DNA from: Actinomycetales bacterium
GTDB lineage: Bacteria > Actinomycetota > Actinomycetes > Actinomycetales > Dermatophilaceae
Direction: 5' to 3'
DNA: 64,000 bases
NCBI GenBank assembly: GCA_016711095.1
Contig: JADJTP010000002.1
Coordinates: forward strand, 1-64,000
Shown: one piece after another, positions 51,917-60,769 of the stretch
How the letters are laid out: each line of letters starts with the position of its first letter
How positions within the stretch are numbered: position 1 is the stretch's first letter
Notes under the pieces: model-generated
The model's input: only the letters and a program-made list of their open reading frames with translations
The model's database searches: none
Told to the model about the DNA's origin: nothing
Program-made: the position numbers and the translations under genes

Positions 51917-52798
51917 GTGGCCCCGGCAGTTCTAGCGCTCGTGGTGCTCTATCGCCCCGATCCCGCCCTCCTGGCCGGGCAACGCGCAGGCCTCGCCGAT
52001 CAAGTGGACCGGGTCGTCTACGTCGACAACGGCGATGGAGTCGCAGCCCTCGGGTTGGGAGCCGGATCACCGGTGACACGCCCTGGTGACACCGTCATCG
52101 GCTCGGGCGTCAATGTCGGTCTAGCCGCTGCCCTCAATGTCGGCCTCGCCCATGCGCGGGCCTGCGACGCCCAGCAGGTCCTGCTCCTGGACCAGGACTC
52201 GGTGCCGGCGGCTGATCTCGTCGTCGCACTCCAGCGTGCTCTGGCGACCGACCCAGCGCGGGCGGTGGCGGCTGGGCCGGCCATCGTCGACGAGCTCACT
52301 GGTGAGAGCGAGTATTTCGCGCGGCTGCGACTGCCGCTGAACCGACGCATCCACTCGGCTGAGGAAGCAGGCGCGGAGTTCTTCGACGTCGACTTCCTCA
52401 TCACCTCCGGCACCCTGCTTGACCTCGCACTTGCCGAACGGGTCGGTCCGATGGACGAGAGCCTGTTCATCGACTCCCTGGACTTCGACTGGAGCTTTCG
52501 AGCTCGCGCCATGGGGCTGCGGCTTCTCGCGACGTTCTCGACGACGCTGAGACACCGCCGCGGAGACCAGGTCGTCGTCACCCCAGTTGGGAAGCTTCGG
52601 GTGCACTCGGCATCGCGGATGTATTTCATGCACCGCAACCGCATCCGGCTCTACAGGCGCCGATATGTCCCGCTCGCGTGGAAGGTCCACGACGTCGGGC
52701 GCCTCGTCGTGAAATTGGGTCTGCTCCTCATCTTCGTGCCCGGCCGCTTGGACCGGTTGCGTGCCGTTCTGCGCGGCATACGAGATGGGTTGAGCTGA
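51917..52798 (+). CDS. Rhamnosyltransferase-like GT2 enzyme
   Basis: GTG start, 293 residues. Core: VLALVVLYRPDPALLAGQRA, VVYVDNGDG, GSGVNVGLAAALNVGLAHAR, VLLLDQDSVPAADLVVALQR with the D-Q-D-S site characteristic of RfbF-type rhamnosyltransferases, and VGPMDESLFIDSLDFDWSFR with the base Asp. The C-terminus is hydrophobic (VVKLGLLLIFVPGRLDRLRA), a common membrane-proximal end. The nearby rml genes are consistent with a rhamnose donor. Confidence 0.87.
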   Translation: MAPAVLALVVLYRPDPALLAGQRAGLADQVDRVVYVDNGDGVAALGLGAGSPVTRPGDTVIGSGVNVGLAAALNVGLAHARACDAQQVLLLDQDSVPAADLVVALQRALATDPARAVAAGPAIVDELTGESEYFARLRLPLNRRIHSAEEAGAEFFDVDFLITSGTLLDLALAERVGPMDESLFIDSLDFDWSFRARAMGLRLLATFSTTLRHRRGDQVVVTPVGKLRVHSASRMYFMHRNRIRLYRRRYVPLAWKVHDVGRLVVKLGLLLIFVPGRLDRLRAVLRGIRDGLS

Positions 52799-52834
52799 CG
52801 ACCTCGCCGCAGTGGGAGCACGCGGTGAACGGGT

Positions 52835-54733
52835 TCAGGGGGCCACGGTGACCGCGCGACAGCCGAGGCCCGGGTTGTTTCCCGCTCCGACCTGGACGTT
52901 GATGGCGTAGACGCACACGCGGTGCACCCCTGCAGCGGCGGGCAGCGTCGCCTGGAAGGCATGGTTTGGGCCGAACAACGGGAACGCGGCCGCGAGATCG
53001 CTGCGGGGGAGGTTGGCGCGGACCGCGTAGCCGGCAGCGTCGATGTACACGTGCACGTCGATGGGCGTGTTGGTATCGGGGTCGAACGCCCAGCCGGCAA
53101 CCGTCAGGGCACGAGAGCCCCCCGTGACCGATTCGAATTGCCCGAGCGGGTCATTGCCAAAGACCTGGACGAGGGTGCAACCCAGCACCGGATTGTTGCC
53201 TGCGCCGGTCAGTACGTTGATGGCGTATGCGCATACCTGGTGGGTGCCTGGGGCGGCAGCGAACGTCCCTTGATACCCGTGGGCGTTCCCGAACCCCGGG
53301 TATGCCGCCCCGACGTCCGGGCGAGACCCGTTGGCAATCAGTTGGTAGCCGCTGCCGTCGATGTAGACGTGCACGGCGATCGGATCGATCGTGTCAAAGT
53401 CGATGGCCCACCCCGTGACTGCCACCGCGCGGCTTCCCCCGAAGGCTGTGTCGAGTTGCCCGAGGGGCTCTCGCGCGTTGGTGATGGTGAACCAGGACGA
53501 CCGCAGACCGTCGGCGAAGGTGTTGTAGGGCCGCGCAGAGCGCAGCGCTTCGCCAGACACCGTGACGCTCCCAATCGAGCCCTCCAACCGCACACTGAGC
53601 AGCCGGCCACCCCAAGCGCCGTGTCCATCGCGGGACACGACGACCAACCGACGAAAAACGCCGATAGAGGGCCATCGCGCCTCGAGCACGCTCACCGGCA
53701 GGGTAGCCGCCCACAGGACGTGCGGGTTGGCGTTGAGCCCGTCCCAGGGATCGGCCGCCGCGACCTGATAGGGGACCGAGCTGGCAACGGACCAGCCGCC
53801 GTTGGAAGAACTGAACTCGGTCAGTGCGGTAGCGCCGGCATACTTCAGGACAACGCCAGCCGTGCCTGCGATGGCCGCGTCTGTTCGAGTGTCCTCGATC
53901 GACGTGGCGACCCCAGTCTGTGAGTAGGTAGTCGTGCCGCCGAAGACTTGGCAAGCCTGGGTATCGCAGATGTCGTATGGCCGGCCGCTGGTGTTGGCGT
54001 CGATCGCGCGCGCCGCATAGGTGCGAGCGGCGACCGTCTGCGCCTTGAGCGCCTCGGCCGGCCAACTCGCCGGCATCTCCAGCGGCACCACGCCGCGCAG
54101 ATAGTCCTCCAGAGGGAGGTCGATGATCGCGTCGAGGCGGCTCGCGCCGAGGTGGACGTTGATGATGCCCCGATAGGTGCGAGAGCGGCCGGACATGGAC
54201 CAGAGGCGATGAGTCTTGCTGGCATTGTCGAATCGCACCGGCCCGGTGAGCGCCGCCGCTTCTGGGACGGCGGTGTATCCCGTTCCGTCAAATGTTTCGA
54301 GCCTCATGGTCGAACCGGTGCGCGTGAGCCGGTAGCCCAGGACCTCGGGGCCACGCCACAGCACAGTGCCGCTCTGAGTGATGGTAACGAGCATTCCATA
54401 GGCATTTGCGACGGTCACCTGATCGGTGTCGGTCGTCGAGACCATCACCCGGATTCGCCCGGCGCGGGACGCTGTCGTGGTCCCGGGATAATACGTGGAC
54501 ATGATCGTCGGCCAGGAAACCCCTTGCGTTGCGGCGCCCCTCGCGCCCCACTGCGACATCCCTCGCCCATGTCCGAAACCGTTGCCAACCACTTGGAAGA
54601 CGCCGCTGGCCGGACGCGGATAACTCTCTTCTGCGGCATTGACGGGTTCAGCGGGGAACGCGAAGAGACCCGCGAGAATGACACCGACGATTCCCGCGAG
54701 GCGGCTCCGTCGCCGCGAGCGGTGGCTTTCCAT
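52835..54733 (-). CDS. Secreted SpoIID/LytB-domain protein with C-terminal repeats
   Basis: ATG 54733; signal peptide RLAGIVGVILAGLFAFPAEP then VNAAEE. The SpoIID domain shows GNGFGHGRGMSQWGARGAAT, DLPLEDYLRGVVPLEMPASW and AEALKAQTVAARTYAARAID, typical of SpoIID/LytB proteins that process peptidoglycan glycan strands or cross-bridge attachment. FSSSNGGWSVASSVPYQVAA lies near the domain end. The last 180 residues are two 85-90-residue repeats beginning PLGQLDTAFGGSRAVAVTGW and PLGQFESVTGGSRALTVAGW, each with a VHVYIDGSGY-type core and two Cys. Length 632. It is convergent with the upstream GT and secreted. Confidence 0.9.
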   Translation of the reverse strand: MESHRSRRRSRLAGIVGVILAGLFAFPAEPVNAAEESYPRPASGVFQVVGNGFGHGRGMSQWGARGAATQGVSWPTIMSTYYPGTTTASRAGRIRVMVSTTDTDQVTVANAYGMLVTITQSGTVLWRGPEVLGYRLTRTGSTMRLETFDGTGYTAVPEAAALTGPVRFDNASKTHRLWSMSGRSRTYRGIINVHLGASRLDAIIDLPLEDYLRGVVPLEMPASWPAEALKAQTVAARTYAARAIDANTSGRPYDICDTQACQVFGGTTTYSQTGVATSIEDTRTDAAIAGTAGVVLKYAGATALTEFSSSNGGWSVASSVPYQVAAADPWDGLNANPHVLWAATLPVSVLEARWPSIGVFRRLVVVSRDGHGAWGGRLLSVRLEGSIGSVTVSGEALRSARPYNTFADGLRSSWFTITNAREPLGQLDTAFGGSRAVAVTGWAIDFDTIDPIAVHVYIDGSGYQLIANGSRPDVGAAYPGFGNAHGYQGTFAAAPGTHQVCAYAINVLTGAGNNPVLGCTLVQVFGNDPLGQFESVTGGSRALTVAGWAFDPDTNTPIDVHVYIDAAGYAVRANLPRSDLAAAFPLFGPNHAFQATLPAAAGVHRVCVYAINVQVGAGNNPGLGCRAVTVAP

Positions 54734-54976
54734 AAATGAACCCTTCCCAACGACGTCGGGACCGGATGGAATTATCGTAAACCCCCCGAGGACTCTAGAG
54801 GCTGATCGGCGGGGGCTACCGCCGAATCGCCGCCCTCCCTGCCGTCCGTCCGATGCGCGACGGGGACCAGCGCGCAACGACAGGCCCGGGCCGGGCTGCC
54901 GGAGGGCACCGTTACCTCAGCGTGACAATTGCTTTAGGCTCGCGTAGGGTGGCCGAGAACCCACCCGAGGAGTGTC

Positions 54977-55780
54977 ATGGCTTTGCGCATGCCCAAACCC
55001 GGCCGTCATCGGGCGCCCGGCCGTCATCGGGCTCCGTCGCGCCCTCGGCCCCGCTCGCGCAATGTCGTAGCGGGCGCCGTCGTTGTCGGCATCGGCGCGG
55101 TGGCCGCCGGCGTGGCCCCGACCAGCACCGCTGTCGCGGTGATGGGGTCGAGCACCGTCGGCCAATCCCTGACCCGCGATGTCATCGACCTGCAGACCCT
55201 CGCCTTGGGCGAGCAGACGCTCGCCTTGGGCGAGCGCCTTGTACGCGCCGGCCAGGCAACCGACACCAGTGCCCTGCGTGCCTCCCGTTCGCGCACCCGA
55301 GAAGCAGTCGTCGAGCTTGACGACCAACTGCGTGTCGCCGCCGCAGTCGTCCCTGCCGTTGCTGCCCCGGCGCCGCTGCCCACCCCGCCAGCGCCGGCCA
55401 AGCCCGCGCCCGCCAAGACTGCACCCTACTCCGGGAGCGCATTTGCCGCCGCCGCAGCCAAGATCGGCCTGCGCGGCTATGCCCGAACCGTCTATTCAGC
55501 AGTGCGGTCGACCTTCGGAATCACCAACATCGGCGGGCTGCGCCCGGGCGACCCGCGCGACCACGGGACCGGCCACGCGGTCGACGTCATGATCACCAGC
55601 CGTGCCCAAGGCGATGCCGTCGCGGCCTTCGTCATGGCCCACGCGGGCGAGTTCCACGTCAAATACGTCATCTGGCGTCAGCGCATCTGGTTCCCCGGCG
55701 GCAGCTGGCAGGGCATGTCCGACCGTGGTGGCGTGACCGCCAATCACTTCGACCACGTCCACGTGTCCGTCACTTCCTGA
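54977..55780 (+). CDS. Secreted protein with M15-like (D-Ala-D-Ala carboxypeptidase-like) domain
   Basis: A 267-residue exported protein. It has a basic N-terminus (PGRHRAPSRPRPRSRN), a hydrophobic segment VVAGAVVVGIGAVAAGVAP, a helical stretch with TLALGEQTLALGERL, and an Ala/Pro-rich linker (PAPLPTPPAPAKPAPAKTAP). The C-terminal domain has FGITNIGGLRPGDPRDHGTG followed by HAVDVMITSRAQGD and a final TANHFDHVHVSVTS, the His/Asp and HFDHVH pattern of zinc M15-type proteins. These suggest cell-wall peptidase-like function, unconfirmed. The gene precedes the accE terminator region. Confidence 0.75.
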   Translation: MALRMPKPGRHRAPGRHRAPSRPRPRSRNVVAGAVVVGIGAVAAGVAPTSTAVAVMGSSTVGQSLTRDVIDLQTLALGEQTLALGERLVRAGQATDTSALRASRSRTREAVVELDDQLRVAAAVVPAVAAPAPLPTPPAPAKPAPAKTAPYSGSAFAAAAAKIGLRGYARTVYSAVRSTFGITNIGGLRPGDPRDHGTGHAVDVMITSRAQGDAVAAFVMAHAGEFHVKYVIWRQRIWFPGGSWQGMSDRGGVTANHFDHVHVSVTS

Positions 55781-55789
55781 CAGACATCC

Positions 55790-55817
55790 CGGTATGCCGC
55801 TTCAGCGCGGCATACCG
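55790..55817. terminator. Bidirectional terminator between the M15-like gene and accE
   Basis: A perfect 11-bp stem, CGGTATGCCGC (55790-55800) and GCGGCATACCG (55807-55817), with a 6-base loop. It overlaps the last codons of accE and follows the M15-like stop by ten bases. Confidence 0.7.
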
Positions 55818-56029
55818 CTGAATCGCCACGCGTCTCGGGCCGGCCCGGCTGAACCCAGCCGGGCGGACGGCGCCGACCACCGCGACTGGGCCGTGACCGG
55901 CGCCTCGGACCCGTCGCCGCCGGCGGCCAGCAGGGCGACGACGACGGCCAGCTCCTCAGGACTCGGGGCGCCGTGCAGCACGGTGAGCACCGGCTGGCCG
56001 GGGGCCTCGCCGATTACGGCAACAGTCAT
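55802..56029 (-). CDS. accE: Acyl-CoA carboxylase epsilon subunit
   Basis: A 75-residue protein. PVLTVLHGAPSPEELAVVVA and LLAAGGDGSEAPVTAQSRWS are the actinobacterial AccE/PccE signature, and it ends GPARDAWRFSGMPR. It stabilises or stimulates the biotin-dependent acyl-CoA carboxylase complex with the alpha and beta subunits. It is downstream of the beta-subunit gene, on the same strand and 100 bases away. Length and position both match relatives. Confidence 0.87.
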   Translation of the reverse strand: MTVAVIGEAPGQPVLTVLHGAPSPEELAVVVALLAAGGDGSEAPVTAQSRWSAPSARLGSAGPARDAWRFSGMPR

Positions 56030-56129
56030 GCCGATCGTTTCCTCTCGGGCCTCAGCCAGGCTGAGTCAGGGTTAGGCAGATTAACGGTCACGGTCACAGT
56101 CAGGTCGCGTCCCGGCGTCAGGCACGCCG

Positions 56130-57755
56130 TCAGAGCGGGATATTGCCGTGCTTCTTCGGCGGCAGGGTCTCTCGCTTGGTCCGCAGCGCCCGCAGAGCTC
56201 GAGTGACATTCATCCGGGTGTTCGCCGGGCTGATGACAGTGTCGATGTAGCCCCGCTCGGCCGCGATGTAGGGGTTGGCGAGGGTCTGCTCGTAGAGGGC
56301 GATGAACTCGGCCCGGGCCGCCTCGACGTCTCTGCCATCCTCGCGGGCCTTGGCCAACTCCTTGCGATAGAGGATGTTGACGGCGCCCTGGGCGCCCATG
56401 ACCGCGATCTGGGCGGTCGGCCAGGCGAGGTTGATGTCGGCGCCGAGGTGCTTGGACCCCATGACGTCATATGCGCCGCCATAGGCCTTGCGGGTAATGA
56501 CCGTGATCTTGGGGACCGTCGCCTCCGCGTAGGCGTAGATCAGCTTCGCGCCGCGGCGGATGATGCCGTTCCATTCCTGGTCGGTGCCGGGTAGGAACCC
56601 AGGCACGTCGACGAGGGTGAGCACCGGGACGTTGAAGGCGTCGCAGGTGCGCACGAAGCGGGCGGCCTTCTCGGACGCCTCGATGTCCAGGCACCCGGCA
56701 TACTGCATCGGTTGATTGGCGACGACGCCGACGCTCATCCCGTCGACGCGGGCAAAGCCGACGAGGATGTTGGGCGCGAACAGGGCATGGACCTCAAGGA
56801 ACTCGCCGTCGTCGACGATGTGCTCGATGACCTCGTGCATGTCGTAGGGCTGATTGGGAGAGTCGGGGATGCAGGTGTCCAGCCACAGGTCGTCCTCGGT
56901 GACCTCAAGATCGCCATCGCCGGACCCGTAGGCCGGTGGGAGCTCCATATTGTTGCTCGGCAAGTAGGACAACAGCGCCTTGACATAGTCGATGGCGTCG
57001 TCCTCGTCGACCCCCATGTAGTGGGCGACGCCGGACTTGGTGTTGTGCGCTCGAGCCCCACCGAGGTCCTCGAACTCGACCTCCTCGCCGGTGACGGTCT
57101 TGATGACATCGGGTCCGGTGATGAACATGTGCGACGTCTTGTCGACCATGACGGTGAAGTCGGTGATCGCGGGTGAATAGACTGCCCCTCCCGCGCACGG
57201 GCCGAGGACGACGGAGATCTGGGGGACGACGCCGGAGGAGCGGACGTTGCGGAAGAAGATCTCGCCGTAGAGCCCCAGAGAGACCACACCCTCCTGGATG
57301 CGGGCACCACCGGAGTCGTTGAGCCCGACGACCGGACAGCCGATCTTCGCGGCCCAGTCCATGACCTTGACGATCTTCTGGCCGAACACTTCGCCGAGCG
57401 ACCCCCCGAAGACGGTGAAGTCCTGCGCGAAGACGGCCACCTGACGGCCGTCGACCTGGCCGTAGCCGGTCACCACGCCATCGCCGTAGGGACGGTGCTT
57501 GTCCTGACCGAACTGCGTGCTGCGGTGTCGGGCGTACTTGTCCATCTCGATGAAGGTGCCCTCGTCCAGCAGCATGGCGATGCGCTCACGGGCCGTTTTC
57601 TTGCCCTTGGCATGCTGCTTGTCGACGGCCGTCGTCGACCCCGCGTTGGCGACCTCGGCGACCCGACGTTTGAGATCGGCGAGTTTGTCAGCGGTCGTCG
57701 CCAGGGGTGATGCGGCGGAGGTCGCGGTCGCGGTGGGAACGCCATCGTTCGACAT
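56130..57755 (-). CDS. Acyl-CoA (propionyl-/acetyl-CoA) carboxylase beta subunit
   Basis: Carboxyltransferase subunit using carboxybiotin. ATG 57755 (MSNDGVPTATATSAASPLAT). Blocks: KGKKTARERIAMLLDEGTFI, VAVFAQDFTVFGGSLGEVFG, VVGLNDSGGARIQEGVVSLG, ISVVLGPCAGGAVYSPAITD (oxyanion Gly-rich loop), TLVDVPGFLPGTDQEWNGII, and KITVITRKAYGGAYDVMGSK. It ends NIPL at a normal length of 541. A minus-strand frame continues far upstream but overlaps birA, so the annotated start is preferred. It is divergent from the biotin ligase that serves it. Confidence 0.95.
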   Translation of the reverse strand: MSNDGVPTATATSAASPLATTADKLADLKRRVAEVANAGSTTAVDKQHAKGKKTARERIAMLLDEGTFIEMDKYARHRSTQFGQDKHRPYGDGVVTGYGQVDGRQVAVFAQDFTVFGGSLGEVFGQKIVKVMDWAAKIGCPVVGLNDSGGARIQEGVVSLGLYGEIFFRNVRSSGVVPQISVVLGPCAGGAVYSPAITDFTVMVDKTSHMFITGPDVIKTVTGEEVEFEDLGGARAHNTKSGVAHYMGVDEDDAIDYVKALLSYLPSNNMELPPAYGSGDGDLEVTEDDLWLDTCIPDSPNQPYDMHEVIEHIVDDGEFLEVHALFAPNILVGFARVDGMSVGVVANQPMQYAGCLDIEASEKAARFVRTCDAFNVPVLTLVDVPGFLPGTDQEWNGIIRRGAKLIYAYAEATVPKITVITRKAYGGAYDVMGSKHLGADINLAWPTAQIAVMGAQGAVNILYRKELAKAREDGRDVEAARAEFIALYEQTLANPYIAAERGYIDTVISPANTRMNVTRALRALRTKRETLPPKKHGNIPL

Positions 57756-57779
57756 GTTCCGAACAATAGCCTTGTCTCC

Positions 57780-58604
57780 ATGACCCTGCCCATTCCCCTC
57801 GTCCCCCCACTCGATGTCACCTGGCTCACCTCCCACCTGCCCACGGCCTGGCGATCGATCGAGGTCCATCCCGAGGTGGCGTCCACGAATGCCCTCGCGG
57901 TGGCGGCCGCTCGCCCGTGGTCGGTCATCGTCGCGGAGCATCAGACGGCCGGCCGAGGACGCCTGGACCGGTCGTGGCAGGCCCCCCGCGGTGCCTCGCT
58001 CACCTTCTCGGCGACGGTCCCGGCGCCCCCCGGAGCGCCGGGGTGGGTGCCTCTGCTGGCTGGGCTCGCCACGGCTGAGGCACTCACCGCCGTCACCGGC
58101 CTGTCCACGACGCTCAAGTGGCCCAACGATGTCCTGATGCCGGCCGCCGCGGACCGCAAGGTCGCCGGCATCCTGTGCGAATACCGCCCACCCCAGCCCG
58201 GGGTCGGCGCCCTCGTCGTCATCGGCATCGGGATCAACGTCCATCAGAGCGAGCAGGAGTTGCCCGTGCCGACCGCCACCTCGCTCGCGCTCGCCGGTGC
58301 ACACGACGTCGACCGTCACACGCTGTTGGTCGCCGTGCTGCGCCGGCTCGCCGACCGGTATGCCGCCGTGCTCGCCGGCGCGGGCGACGCGGAACAGGTG
58401 CACGCGGCATACCGGGCGGCCTGCGCGACCATCGGCTCCCGGGTGCGCCTGCAACGCAGCGACGCCCCCGACGTCGACGCGACCGCGATCGGGGTTGACG
58501 ACGAGGGCGCGCTGCTCGTCGACGACGGCACCGGCATGCGTGCGTATGCCGCCGGCGACGTCGTGCACCTTCGACCGGCATCGGAGCTGCCGGGCTTGAC
58601 ATGA
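57780..58604 (+). CDS. birA: Biotin--[acetyl-CoA-carboxylase] ligase
   Basis: Attaches biotin to carboxylase carrier proteins. Motifs: EVHPEVASTNALAVAAARPW, VAEHQTAGRGRLDRSWQAPR (GRGR nucleotide loop), TLKWPNDVLMPAAADRKVAG (K-W-P-N-D), and LVVIGIGINVHQSEQELPVP. No N-terminal helix-turn-helix, so it is the monofunctional type. A 274-residue length fits. It is divergent from the carboxylase beta gene by 24 bases and lies 7 bases before the cyclase gene. Confidence 0.94.
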   Translation: MTLPIPLVPPLDVTWLTSHLPTAWRSIEVHPEVASTNALAVAAARPWSVIVAEHQTAGRGRLDRSWQAPRGASLTFSATVPAPPGAPGWVPLLAGLATAEALTAVTGLSTTLKWPNDVLMPAAADRKVAGILCEYRPPQPGVGALVVIGIGINVHQSEQELPVPTATSLALAGAHDVDRHTLLVAVLRRLADRYAAVLAGAGDAEQVHAAYRAACATIGSRVRLQRSDAPDVDATAIGVDDEGALLVDDGTGMRAYAAGDVVHLRPASELPGLT

Positions 58605-58611
58605 TGGCGCC

Positions 58612-59712
58612 ATGACGCTGCTGCCCGCCGACGGCGCCTCGATGCCCGAGGGGCCGGGCGAGATCACTCCGTCGGCATCCGGGCGCCCGCCCCATGCGCT
58701 CGACGGCGACGACGTCGCGTCGATGCTCGTGGGGATGAGCAGGGAGTTCTCCCGAAACGACGTCAGTCGCCTGGCCGGGGTGTCGGTGGTCGGGGCGCGC
58801 AAGTTCTGGCATGCCCTTGGCTTCCCGAGGACGATGTCCAGCGACCGGATGTTCACCGAGGCCGATCTTCGGGCGCTGCGCCGGATGACCCTGCTGGTGC
58901 GCAACGGGGTGATCGACGAGCCGACGGCGCTCGCGCTCACCCGTGCATTCGCCCGCAACGCCGATCGCCTGGCCGCCTGGCAGGTGCAACTGGTCGCCGA
59001 GTCGCTCACCTCCTCCCCACAGGAGGTCGTGGCCGGCCCCCTCGACGAGCGGACCGCCCAAGCGACCGCTCGGCTCGTGCTCGACCTCGCCGACGAGCTT
59101 GAGCCGATGCTTGTCTACGCCTGGCGCCGTCATCTCACCGATGCGTTGTCGAGGCTGCTGGCCGACGTGTCGGCGGCCACCGCCGACGCGCCGAGTCAGC
59201 TGCGCTGCGTCGGCTTCGCCGACCTGGTCTCCTTCACGACCCTGGTGCGCCAGCTGTCCGAACGCGACCTGGCCCGCACCGTTCAACGCTTCGAGGCGCT
59301 CGCCACGGACGTCGTCACCGCCCATGGTGGACGGGTCGTCAAGACCGTCGGCGACGAGGTGCTCTACACGACCCGTGCCCCGGCCCCCGGCGCCGCGATC
59401 TCCCTCGACCTGGTCGACGCACTCGAGGAGGACCCCCTGTTGCCGCGGGTCCGCGTCGGCGTCGCCTTCGGCCCGGTTGTCTCTCGCCTCGGCGATGTCT
59501 TCGGGGTGACTGTCAACCGGGCCTCTCGGCTCACCGCAGTGGCCCAGCCTGATGCCGTGCTGGTCGACGGCCCGCTCGCAACCGCTCTGGCCAGCCAGAG
59601 CGGTTTCCGGCTCACTCCGATGCGCCGACGCAGTCTGCGTGGGGTCGGCTTCGTGACCCCCTTCGCGCTCAGCCGAGTCAGCACCAACACCCGACGAGGG
59701 AGAGATCTGTGA
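58612..59712 (+). CDS. Class III adenylate/guanylate cyclase with N-terminal regulatory domain
   Basis: A 366-residue protein of the layout of Mycobacterium Rv1264-like cyclases: an N-terminal helical regulatory region (FSRNDVSRLAGVSVVGARKF and TLLVRNGVIDEPTALALTRA) and a C-terminal catalytic domain from about residue 190. The metal Asp are in RCVGFADLVSFTTLVRQLSE and GRVVKTVGDEVLYTTRAPAP; DVFGVTVNRASRLTAVAQPD carries the Asn/Arg transition-state pair. These match an active enzyme. The stop overlaps the next GTG by four bases. Confidence 0.86.
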   Translation: MTLLPADGASMPEGPGEITPSASGRPPHALDGDDVASMLVGMSREFSRNDVSRLAGVSVVGARKFWHALGFPRTMSSDRMFTEADLRALRRMTLLVRNGVIDEPTALALTRAFARNADRLAAWQVQLVAESLTSSPQEVVAGPLDERTAQATARLVLDLADELEPMLVYAWRRHLTDALSRLLADVSAATADAPSQLRCVGFADLVSFTTLVRQLSERDLARTVQRFEALATDVVTAHGGRVVKTVGDEVLYTTRAPAPGAAISLDLVDALEEDPLLPRVRVGVAFGPVVSRLGDVFGVTVNRASRLTAVAQPDAVLVDGPLATALASQSGFRLTPMRRRSLRGVGFVTPFALSRVSTNTRRGRDL

Positions 59713-60557
59713 CCAACCCGTCCGCAGTCCCGTCCGCCCCAGAGGCCGCCGCAGAGGCAACCCCAGAGGCCACCCCACTGGTACGCATCCACCGGCACGG
59801 CGAGGGCGGTCACGTCGCCGAGCTGATCCTGGACCGTCCAGAGGCGATGAATGCCGTCTCTGGGGCGATGGCCGCTGCCATCGGTGCCGCCACCAGCGAG
59901 CTGTCCGCGGACCCCTCGGTGCGCTGCGTCGTGCTCACCTCCTCACACCCGAAGGCATTCTGCGTCGGCGCAGACCTCAAAGAGCGCAACACGATGTCTG
60001 ACGCCGACCTCGTCGCGCAGCGGCCGGTGGCCCGGGCGGCATACGGCGGGGTGCTCGCTCTGCCCATGCCGGCAGTCGCGGCCGTCGACGGCTTCGCCCT
60101 CGGTGGGGGGCTGGAGCTGGCACTGTCCTGTGACATCGTCGTCCTAGGGGACGGCGCCACCGTCGGGCTGCCCGAGGTGTCGGTCGGGGTGATCCCGGGG
60201 GGCGGTGGCACTCAGTTGCTCGCACGGCGGGTCGGGTGGTCCCGGGCGGCCCAGCTGATCTTCACCGCAGCGAAGATCCCTGCCACTCATGCGGCTGCCC
60301 TCGGCGTGGTCGACGAACTCGTCCCGGCCGGGACCGCCCGCGAGCGGGCGCTGAAGATCGCCGAGCAGATTGCCGCCAATTCCCCGATCGGGGTGCGTTC
60401 GGCGAAACGCGCAATGCGGCTGGGGCTCGACGTCGACCTCGCGGCCGGACTGGAAATCGAGGACGCGTGCTGGCGGGCGACCGCCTTCAGTGGCGACCGG
60501 GCCGAGGGAGTTCGAGCCTTCGCAGAGAAGCGCCCGCCACGCTGGCCGGGTCGCTAG
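59709..60557 (+). CDS. Enoyl-CoA hydratase/isomerase family protein
   Basis: GTG start overlapping the cyclase. A low-complexity Ala/Pro/Glu N-terminus (about 25 residues) precedes the crotonase fold: VAELILDRPEAMNAVSGAMA, VVLTSSHPKAFCVGADLKER (oxyanion hole), PAVAAVDGFALGGGLELALS, and PEVSVGVIPGGGGTQLLARR with the second catalytic Glu/Pro region. Length 282 fits. Likely acts in fatty-acid or branched-chain CoA metabolism. The neighbouring carboxylase and biotin ligase suit this but do not define the substrate. Confidence 0.9.
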   Translation: MTNPSAVPSAPEAAAEATPEATPLVRIHRHGEGGHVAELILDRPEAMNAVSGAMAAAIGAATSELSADPSVRCVVLTSSHPKAFCVGADLKERNTMSDADLVAQRPVARAAYGGVLALPMPAVAAVDGFALGGGLELALSCDIVVLGDGATVGLPEVSVGVIPGGGGTQLLARRVGWSRAAQLIFTAAKIPATHAAALGVVDELVPAGTARERALKIAEQIAANSPIGVRSAKRAMRLGLDVDLAAGLEIEDACWRATAFSGDRAEGVRAFAEKRPPRWPGR

Positions 60558-60769
60558 CGGCGAGATGAGTGATGGCCTCGGGAATAGGGTGTCGGGCACC
60601 TGAAAGTGCTCGTGAGCAGCGTCGGATTAGCGCGGTGTCAGACGATCCCCCGAGAAATGTCACACCCCGCCGGCACAATTGCGTCGACGAACTCTACGCC
60701 GCGAGAACGACACCGGCCGACTCATGCAAGATCCGGGCTAGCGGCGGGGCTAACCAATACGATCGGGCC

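Noticed and set aside
56130..59009. A 959-residue minus-strand protein ending in the carboxylase beta subunit
   Set aside because: Only the last 541 residues are the carboxylase; the rest is antisense to birA and the cyclase gene and has no family features.
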